Assembly (NCBI RefSeq): GCF_007120195.1 | Contig: NZ_SKOG01000237.1 | Coordinates: forward strand, 1 to 33,250 | Direction of reading: 5' to 3' | Length of the DNA stretch: 33,250 bases | From: Aquisalimonas sp. | Lineage (GTDB): Bacteria; Pseudomonadota; Gammaproteobacteria; Nitrococcales; Aquisalimonadaceae | Shown here: positions 28,341 through 33,250 of the stretch, in pieces | Position numbering within the stretch: the first letter of the stretch is position 1 | Layout of the letters: each line of letters starts with the position of its first letter | Position numbers and translations under genes: made by a program | The notes under the pieces: model-generated | What the model saw: the letters and a program-made list of their open reading frames with translations, nothing else | Told to the model about the DNA's origin: nothing | Database searches by the model: none

Positions 28341-28939
28341 TACCAGTGCCGACGATAGTCGATTGCGAATTCGTCCAGCAGATCCGAGGTTTCGAACAAC
28401 GGCAGCCCCATCACCCCCGAATAGCTTCCCTCCAGGTGTTCGCAAAACACGCCACCCCGGCCCTGGATGGCATAGGCACCGGCCTTGCCCATGGGCTCGC
28501 CCGAGGCCCAGTAGCGTTCGATGTCCGCCTCCGTCAGCTCGCGGAACCGCACCCGATTAACACTCAGCCGCGTGGCCTCGCGATCGTCCACCAGGGCGAC
28601 GCCCGTTAGCACCTGGTGCTCGTTGCCCGACAAAGCATGCAGCATGGCCATCGCCTCGGCGCGACCTTCCGGCTTGCCGAGGACCCGATCATCCAGGACA
28701 ACGACCGTATCGGCGCCCAGCACCGGCATCGGCGCCGTGTCTGCCACCTGCGCCCACCCGGCACGCGCCTTGGCCAAAGCCAGGCGGATGACGAAGACCT
28801 CCGAACTCTCGTACTCGTCATAGGTTTCGTCCACGGCCACATCCAGCGGCGTGTACGCCAATCCTATCTGCTGCAGCAACTCCCGGCGGCGCGGCGAATG
28901 CGACGCCAGGTAGATCTCGGCGGGTGTGTCAGAAGCCAT
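28340..28939 (-). CDS. Maf/YhdE-type nucleoside triphosphate pyrophosphatase
   Basis: A 199-residue Maf-family enzyme that hydrolyses non-canonical or excess nucleotides to monophosphates. SHSPRRRELL at the start, GADTVVVLDDRVLGKP in the middle and AYAIQGRGGVF are the family blocks. The neighbourhood (maf-rng-yhdP) and the VDET motif fit the YhdE/dTTP-UTP type. The start at 28939 gives MASDTPAEIYLASHSP; the open frame extends to 29161 across the rlmH end but is not Maf-like there. It ends within the rng start codon. Confidence 0.93.
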   Translation of the reverse strand: MASDTPAEIYLASHSPRRRELLQQIGLAYTPLDVAVDETYDEYESSEVFVIRLALAKARAGWAQVADTAPMPVLGADTVVVLDDRVLGKPEGRAEAMAMLHALSGNEHQVLTGVALVDDREATRLSVNRVRFRELTEADIERYWASGEPMGKAGAYAIQGRGGVFCEHLEGSYSGVMGLPLFETSDLLDEFAIDYRRHW

Positions 28940-29009
28940 GATGCACCTCAGAAGACAGCTGGATGTTTGATCTCTCGGGCCAACGCGGATCGCGCCTCGA
29001 GCGCCAATC

Positions 29010-29038
29010 GCGCCTATTTGTGAAGCGCCTATTTGTGA
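29010..29038. repeat. Tandem 15-base duplication at the rlmH stop
   Basis: GCGCCTATTTGTGA occurs at 29010-29023 and again at 29025-29038, so a 15-base unit is repeated head to tail. On the minus strand it duplicates the last codons (His-Lys) and the TAG stop of rlmH, giving a second in-frame TAG 15 bases after the first. Confidence 0.85.
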
Positions 29039-29496
29039 TACGGGTGCCCGCTCAGGATGGTCCAGGACCGATAGAGTTGCTCGGCCACCAGCACACGCAC
29101 GAGCATGTGCGGCAACGTCAGCGGCGACAGCGACCAGTGCTGCTCCGCGGCGTCCAGGCATGCGGCGTCGAGCCCGTCCGGACCGCCCACAAGCAAGGCG
29201 ACGCCGCGTCCATCCTGCAGCCAGCCGCGCATCTGCTCGGCAAGTGCTTGCGTCGTGAGGCTGCGGCCACCGCCATCCAGGGCAATGAGCCGGGCGCCTC
29301 GGGGGACGGCCCGGAGCAACCGCTTCCCCTCGACCTTCCGGGCGCGTGCCTGCCGGCCGCCCCGGCCACGGTCCCCCGGCGCCACTTCGCGCAGCTCCAG
29401 AGACATTTCACGCGGCATGCGGCCGGCGTACTCGCCGTAGCCATCCGCGACCCAGCGGGGCATCTTTTGCCCGACCGCCGTGAGTTGAACCCACAT
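29029..29496 (-). CDS. rlmH: RlmH, 23S rRNA pseudouridine-1915 N3-methyltransferase
   Basis: A 155-residue SPOUT-class methyltransferase that methylates pseudouridine 1915 in helix 69 of 23S rRNA, acting on assembled 70S ribosomes. Recognised by MWVQLTAVGQKMPRWV at the start, the SAM-binding ALLVGGPDGLDAA knot region, and a C-terminal ILSGHPYHK. Length is identical to E. coli RlmH. It directly follows rsfS with two bases between, the standard rsfS-rlmH pair. The stop codon lies within a small tandem duplication. Confidence 0.96.
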   Translation of the reverse strand: MWVQLTAVGQKMPRWVADGYGEYAGRMPREMSLELREVAPGDRGRGGRQARARKVEGKRLLRAVPRGARLIALDGGGRSLTTQALAEQMRGWLQDGRGVALLVGGPDGLDAACLDAAEQHWSLSPLTLPHMLVRVLVAEQLYRSWTILSGHPYHK

Positions 29497-29498
29497 GC

Positions 29499-29840
29499 TC
29501 AGGCCTGAAGATCCCCTGTCGGGGGGATCGAGTCCTCGGACTCGTCAATCCCCCAGATGCGCTCGAGGCGATACAGATCGCGCATCTTGGGCACCATGAC
29601 GTGGACCACCACGTCACCAAGATCGACCAGTACCCATTCAGCGCTCTCCTCGCCTTCAACCCCCAGGGGGCGTAAGCCGCGATCCTTGGCATCCTCCACA
29701 ACCCGGGCGGCGATCGCCTTGACGTGCCGGCCGGAGTTCCCGGACGCCACGACCATGATGTCTGTAATCCCCGTCTTGCCGCGCACGTCCAGCACCATCG
29801 GCTCAACGGCCTTCATATCCTCCAGCGAGGTCAGCACCAC
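29499..29840 (-). CDS. rsfS: Ribosomal silencing factor RsfS
   Basis: Binds ribosomal protein uL14 and blocks joining of the subunits when nutrients are scarce. The core is typical: LEDMKAVEPMVLDVRGKTGITD, broken as LEDMKAVEP and VLDVRGKTGITD, MVVASGNSGRHVKAIA and GDVVVHVMVP. The coordinates use the first standard start, GTG at 29840 (113 residues), but it has no proper ribosome-binding site. Similarity to relatives seems to go on upstream (ETLDWAALRDVV), and a strong GGAGG at 29898-29902 lies six bases before an in-frame ATC at 29889-29891. The real start may be that ATC or a CTG at 29864. Confidence 0.92.
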   Translation of the reverse strand: MVLTSLEDMKAVEPMVLDVRGKTGITDIMVVASGNSGRHVKAIAARVVEDAKDRGLRPLGVEGEESAEWVLVDLGDVVVHVMVPKMRDLYRLERIWGIDESEDSIPPTGDLQA

Positions 29841-29897
29841 GTCCCGCAGCGCCGCCCAGTCCAGCGTCTCGATCTGATCGACTGCGCTGATGATCCA

Positions 29898-29902
29898 CCT
29901 CC
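29898..29902 (-). promoter_or_regulatory. Strong Shine-Dalgarno upstream of rsfS, without ATG/GTG/TTG
   Basis: GGAGG on the minus strand, followed by GTGG, is the best ribosome-binding site near rsfS. In the rsfS frame the codons at proper distance are two ATC codons (29892-29894 and 29889-29891). AUC initiation would be non-canonical, though AUU starts are known for infC and pcnB. It decides between a 113- and about a 130-residue protein. Confidence 0.4.
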
Positions 29903-29936
29903 ACGACGGTTGTTTGCCGTCGGCTTACACTCCCGT

Positions 29937-30626
29937 TCAGCCGGCATCTGCGCCGGCCCCATACAACCCATTGTCGCGTATATAATCCCACACCGCATCG
30001 GGCAACAGGTAGCGTCCCGATCGCCCCTGCCTTAGCCGGTCCCGTATCGCCGTGGCGGAAACCGCCATCGCCGTGACGTCCTGATGCAGGACATATCCCG
30101 CGCGGTGTTCCCGCAACGGCCGCCATTCGGCAACCTCGCGCCCGCGCAGCCACTGCCCCAGGGCCGCCGGCAGCGCCAGGGCATCGTAATCAGGGCGTGT
30201 CATAACAATGACATGGGCGTACTCGGCGAGCTCCCGCCAGCGCTCCCATGTCGGCAGGCTGATAAAACTGTCCGTGCCCAGCAGCAGGCATAGATGGGCG
30301 TGGGGAAAATCACTCTGCAGTGTGGCCAGGGTATCGGCAGTGTAGGACGGCCCGTCGCGCTGCAGCTCGCGCTCGTCCACGACCAACCGGGGCTCGCCCC
30401 GAACTGCCAGGCGAAGCATGGCAAGGCGTTGGCGGGTGGTGACCTCGGGGTCCCCGCGATGGGGCGGCACATGGCAGGGAATCAACCGCAGCTGCTCCAG
30501 GTGACCTGCCTCGACGATATCCAACGCCGCACGCAGGTGCGCGTTGTGCACGGGGTCAAACGTGCCGCCGAACATGCCCACGAGCGGGGTCGCTGCGCCG
30601 CTCACCCAACGCCCCTGCTGCGCCAC
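29937..30626 (-). CDS. nadD: Nicotinate-nucleotide adenylyltransferase NadD
   Basis: Adenylates nicotinate mononucleotide to deamido-NAD in NAD synthesis. Nucleotidyltransferase motif GGTFDPVHNAHLRAA has the HxxH signature at His27 and His30; LLLGTDSFISLPTW and the C-terminal SATAIRDRLRQG match the phosphate-binding ISATxIR motif. The start is GTG at 30626 (229 residues), nine bases after proA; a second GTG at 30605 has a better ribosome-binding site (AGGGG six bases before) and would give 222 residues. nadD-rsfS-rlmH is a conserved order. Confidence 0.95.
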   Translation of the reverse strand: MAQQGRWVSGAATPLVGMFGGTFDPVHNAHLRAALDIVEAGHLEQLRLIPCHVPPHRGDPEVTTRQRLAMLRLAVRGEPRLVVDERELQRDGPSYTADTLATLQSDFPHAHLCLLLGTDSFISLPTWERWRELAEYAHVIVMTRPDYDALALPAALGQWLRGREVAEWRPLREHRAGYVLHQDVTAMAVSATAIRDRLRQGRSGRYLLPDAVWDYIRDNGLYGAGADAG

Positions 30627-30635
30627 CCGCGGGGG

Positions 30636-31916
30636 TTATCCCCGCACATGGCCGTCCCCGAGGACGATCCACTTCTGCGAGGTCAGTCCTTCGAGGCCCA
30701 CGGGGCCTCGGGCGTGGAGCTTGTCGGTGCTGATACCAATCTCCGCCCCCAGGCCGTACTCGAAGCCGTCGGCAAAACGCGTGGAGGCGTTGACCATCAC
30801 CGAGCTGGAGTCCACCTCGCGCAGAAAACGCTGGGCGCGGCTCCAGTCCTGCGTGACGATCGACTCGGTATGCCCGGAGCTCCAGGTGTTGATGTGCTCC
30901 ATGGCCGCGTCCAGGTCCTGGACCACGCGCACGGCCAGCACCGGCCCAAGATACTCGGTACCCCAGTCGTCATCGGTGGCGACGCTCATCGTCGGCACCA
31001 GCCGGCGGCTGCGGGGGCACCCGCGAAGCTCGACCCCGGCGAGGCGAAACCGCTCCGCCAGCGGGGGCAGGATCCCCTCGGCCGCTGAGTCGGCGACCAG
31101 CAATGTTTCCATGGTGTTGCATGTGCCGTACCGGTGGGTCTTGGCGTTGAAGGCCACGGCGATGGCCTTCTCCGGATCGGCGGCGTCGTCGATATAGACG
31201 TGGCACACGCCGTCCAGGTGCTTGATCACCGGCACGCTGGCATCGCGGCTGATGCGCTCGATCAGACCCTTGCCGCCCCGTGGGACAATGACATCCACGT
31301 TTTCGGTCATGGTAATGAGATGGCCCACAGCCTCGCGGTCGGTGGTGTCCACCACTTGCACGGCGTCCATGGGCAGCCCGGCGGTATCCAGACCGGCCCG
31401 GATGCACTCGGCAATCGCCCGGTTGGAATGCAGGGCCTCGGAGCCGCCGCGCAGTATGGCGGCATTGCCCGACTTCAGACACAAGCCCGCGGCGTCGGCG
31501 GTCACGTTGGGCCGCGATTCGTAGATGATCCCGATAACACCCAAAGGCACCCGCATGCGCCCCACGTGAATGCCGGACGGCCGGCTACGCAGATCGTCGA
31601 TGGCGCCGACCGGATCGGGCAGCGCGGCGATCTCCCGCAATCCGTCCGCCATGGCGCTGACACGCTCCGGCGTTAGTTCCAGGCGATCCAGCAGCGCCGC
31701 GTCCAAACCCCGCTCCCGCCCAGCCGCCACATCCCGGGCGTTCTCCTCGGCGAGCCGCGCCGCCTGTGCGTCGACGGCATCGGCCATGGCGGCCAGGGCA
31801 CGGTCCTTGGCGGCAGTCTCCGCCCGGGCCATGGCACGACCGGCCGAGCGGGCCTTGCGACCGAGCGTGGTCATGTATTCGCGAATGTTCTGCGTGGTCT
31901 CTGCGATAACAGTCAT
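30636..31916 (-). CDS. proA: Gamma-glutamyl phosphate reductase ProA
   Basis: Reduces gamma-glutamyl phosphate with NADPH to glutamate semialdehyde in proline synthesis. The 426 residues match the family; the nucleophile is Cys266 in [14 protein letters not shown], and [20 protein letters not shown] plus [20 protein letters not shown] are standard blocks (each given in part). proB is not adjacent; proA beside nadD and holA is normal in Pseudomonas-like genomes. holA ends 73 bases upstream. Confidence 0.97.
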   Translation of the reverse strand: MTVIAETTQNIREYMTTLGRKARSAGRAMARAETAAKDRALAAMADAVDAQAARLAEENARDVAAGRERGLDAALLDRLELTPERVSAMADGLREIAALPDPVGAIDDLRSRPSGIHVGRMRVPLGVIGIIYESRPNVTADAAGLCLKSGNAAILRGGSEALHSNRAIAECIRAGLDTAGLPMDAVQVVDTTDREAVGHLITMTENVDVIVPRGGKGLIERISRDASVPVIKHLDGVCHVYIDDAADPEKAIAVAFNAKTHRYGTCNTMETLLVADSAAEGILPPLAERFRLAGVELRGCPRSRRLVPTMSVATDDDWGTEYLGPVLAVRVVQDLDAAMEHINTWSSGHTESIVTQDWSRAQRFLREVDSSSVMVNASTRFADGFEYGLGAEIGISTDKLHARGPVGLEGLTSQKWIVLGDGHVRG

Positions 31917-31967
31917 GGTGATCGTCCCGGCCCTGGTGGCTGGCAGGCCGCCCCAGCGGACCCGTCA

Positions 31968-31987
31968 GTATGTATCGGTATGTATCG
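31968..31987. repeat. Perfect 10-base tandem repeat between holA and proA
   Basis: GTATGTATCG occurs twice in direct succession, two bases beyond the holA stop codon. It is AT-richer than its surroundings. It might reflect a slippage duplication; no function is evident. Confidence 0.7.
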
Positions 31988-31989
31988 GT

Positions 31990-33021
31990 TCATGCGCGCA
32001 CCGCGCGCCCAGCGCCGCGGGGGATACGCCCCCCGGCGACGGCAATACTCAATTGTAACAACTCGTCCCACGGCCTTCCCGCGGCAACGCCCTTGACGAC
32101 ACGGTCCACCCGCGCACAGCGCACCAGCAGTGCCTGCCAGCGGCGCTGACCGCCACGCTGGGCGGCACGCTGGAGCTGGCCCTTGCGCCGACCGAACACG
32201 CCGTTGCGCCGCAGGATCTGCTCCGAGTGCTGCGGTGCGGCGATCACCTGAGAGACGATACGCACCTCCCGCGCCAGCGCCCAGAGAACCAGCGTCGGAT
32301 CGACGCCCTCTTCCCGAAGTCCGCCCACGATGCGCGCGCAGCGGGCGACCTCGCCTTGGAGTGCTGCCGCCGTGAGATCGAAAACATCAAATCGGGCGCT
32401 GTCGGCGACGGCATAGCGGATGGCCTCGGCATCCAACCGCCCGCCCGCAACCAGCAGGCGCAGCTTCTCGATTTCCTGCACCGCCGCCAGCAGGTTGCCT
32501 TCGCTGCGCTCCGCCAGCAGCTGCACAGCCTCCCGCGTGGGCTCGAATCCGGCGCGGCGCAGCCGCTGCTCCAGCCAGCCTGGGAGTTGCCCGGCTTCCG
32601 GCGGCCAAACCTGGACCACAGCGCCAGTATTGTCCACCGCCTGCACCCAGGCGCCCTTGCTGCTGCCGGCATCCAGGCGCGGTGCGGTGATGATGAGCAC
32701 GGTATCCTCGGGCGTGTTCTCGCAGAAATCGATGATCGCCCGGCTGCCGGCCTGACCCGGCTTGCCCGTGCGCACACGCAGCTCGACGATGCGCCGGTCA
32801 CCGAATAGGGACAGGTTGTCGACGGCTGCGGCCAGGCGGTGCCACTCGAAGCCGGACTCCGCCTCCAGCACCTCGCGTTCCGTATGGCCGGCCTCCCGTG
32901 CCGCACCACGCACGGCATCCACCGCTTCGCCCACGAGCAGGGGTTCGTCGCCGGTGATCAACCACACAGGCGCCAAGCGCTGGCCCAAGGCCTCAGCAAC
33001 CTGTTCCGGCTTTAGCCGCAT
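31990..33021 (-). CDS. holA: DNA polymerase III delta subunit HolA
   Basis: The delta subunit of the clamp loader, which opens the beta sliding clamp. It has 343 residues, like E. coli HolA. The start MRLKPEQVAEALGQRLAPVW and LITGDEPLLVGEAVDAVR are typical; this family keeps a degenerate, ATP-less AAA+ fold. Further blocks are LLAERSEGNLLAAVQEIEKL and DLTAAALQGE. In most gammaproteobacteria leuS and lptE precede holA; here the upstream side holds a repeat element, beginning ten bases before the ATG. Confidence 0.95.
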   Translation of the reverse strand: MRLKPEQVAEALGQRLAPVWLITGDEPLLVGEAVDAVRGAAREAGHTEREVLEAESGFEWHRLAAAVDNLSLFGDRRIVELRVRTGKPGQAGSRAIIDFCENTPEDTVLIITAPRLDAGSSKGAWVQAVDNTGAVVQVWPPEAGQLPGWLEQRLRRAGFEPTREAVQLLAERSEGNLLAAVQEIEKLRLLVAGGRLDAEAIRYAVADSARFDVFDLTAAALQGEVARCARIVGGLREEGVDPTLVLWALAREVRIVSQVIAAPQHSEQILRRNGVFGRRKGQLQRAAQRGGQRRWQALLVRCARVDRVVKGVAAGRPWDELLQLSIAVAGGRIPRGAGRAVRA

Positions 33022-33030
33022 GCCGCTACC

Positions 33031-33198
33031 CTAGTGTCCTGTCCCGTAAATAAGTTGCGAAAATTGGCGTGGATCCTGACGGTTCCCGGCAAGGCGCGCC
33101 GACGAGGCGTAGCGGGGACTACGGCGAGGAGGCGCAACGCCGCCAGGGGCCGTCAGGGCCGCGACAATCGTAACGTTATTTGCGGGACAGGACGCTGG
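33031..33198. mobile_element. MITE-like element with terminal inverted repeats
   Basis: A 168-base element without a coding region. The outer 23 bases are inverted repeats: the left end (33031-33053) begins CTAGTGTCCTGTCCCG and the right end, read in reverse, begins CCAGCGTCCTGTCCCG; they differ at three positions, all C/T changes. Similarity continues inward (CTGACGG in both arms near position 50), so most of the element can fold back on itself. A second copy of GTGTCCTGTC follows at 33198-33207. No transposase is present. Related ends at 176-186 suggest a repeat family. Class and mobilising transposase are unknown. Confidence 0.65.
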
Positions 33199-33206
33199 TG
33201 TCCTGT

Positions 33207-33250
33207 CTATTCGCCGACTGTCGCCTGTACGCGTTCCGCCAACAAAAAGG
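33207..33250 (-). CDS. Possible C-terminal end of the gene upstream of holA
   Basis: One minus-strand frame reads FLLAERVQATVGE and then stops with TAG at 33207-33209, exactly where the repeat DNA begins. By synteny the gene before holA is usually lptE, so this could be its last 13 codons. The piece is too short to recognise as LptE, and an open stretch of this length can occur by chance. Confidence 0.2.
   Translation of the reverse strand, partial: FLLAERVQATVGE

Overview
The window is high-GC chromosomal DNA of a gammaproteobacterium. Gene content and order fit the Pseudomonas/Ectothiorhodospiraceae side of the class: mlaFEDCB-ibaG-murA-hisGDC-degS/algW on one side and kdsD-kdsC-lptCAB-rpoN-hpf-ptsN on the other, as I remember the order in Pseudomonas aeruginosa. 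A truncated HPr kinase and a mannose-type EIIA in the ptsN-rapZ cluster argue for a purple-sulfur/halophilic lineage such as the Ectothiorhodospiraceae. Genus cannot be decided from the sequence alone. I found no rRNA, tRNA, CRISPR array, phage gene or intact transposase.

Layout. 1-419: no convincing gene; the end of a repeat element and inverted repeats. 420-1604 (+): membrane-anchored DegS/AlgW-type protease. 1605-9492 (-): two abutting runs, hisG-hisD-hisC downstream of murA and ibaG, and the phospholipid-trafficking operon mlaFEDCB, with a good promoter and an adjoining palindrome at 9532-9574. 9627-10580 (+): Na+/Ca2+ exchanger. 10651-14052 (+): kdsD-kdsC-lptC-lptA-lptB, tightly overlapping, ending at a hairpin. 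14359-18915 (+): rpoN, hpf, ptsN, hprK-like, rapZ, EIIA-Man and HPr, a nitrogen-PTS regulatory cluster without its enzyme I. 19044-19382 (+): small conserved protein of unknown function. 19422-28939 (-): pmbA/tldE, tldD, a nitrilase-family amidase, a giant YhdP/AsmA-like protein, rng and maf. 29029-33021 (-): rlmH, rsfS, nadD, proA and holA. 33022-33250: a compact element with terminal inverted repeats, then perhaps the last codons of the gene upstream of holA.

How it works together. Most genes serve envelope construction: MurA starts peptidoglycan synthesis, KdsD/KdsC make Kdo for LPS, LptCAB export LPS, Mla and YhdP move phospholipids, and the DegS-like protease watches envelope stress. RpoN, PtsN, RapZ, HPr and the HprK-like protein add a nitrogen/carbon signalling layer that in other bacteria touches amino-sugar (GlmS) and LPS supply. 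The remainder is housekeeping: histidine, proline and NAD synthesis, ribosome maturation and hibernation, RNA decay and replication.

The window is mainly ordinary core genome. The points most worth a second look are the degenerate HPr kinase encoded beside an HPr that keeps both His15 and Ser46; the related repeat termini at both window edges; the promoter-palindrome arrangement upstream of mla; and the unclear start codon of rsfS.
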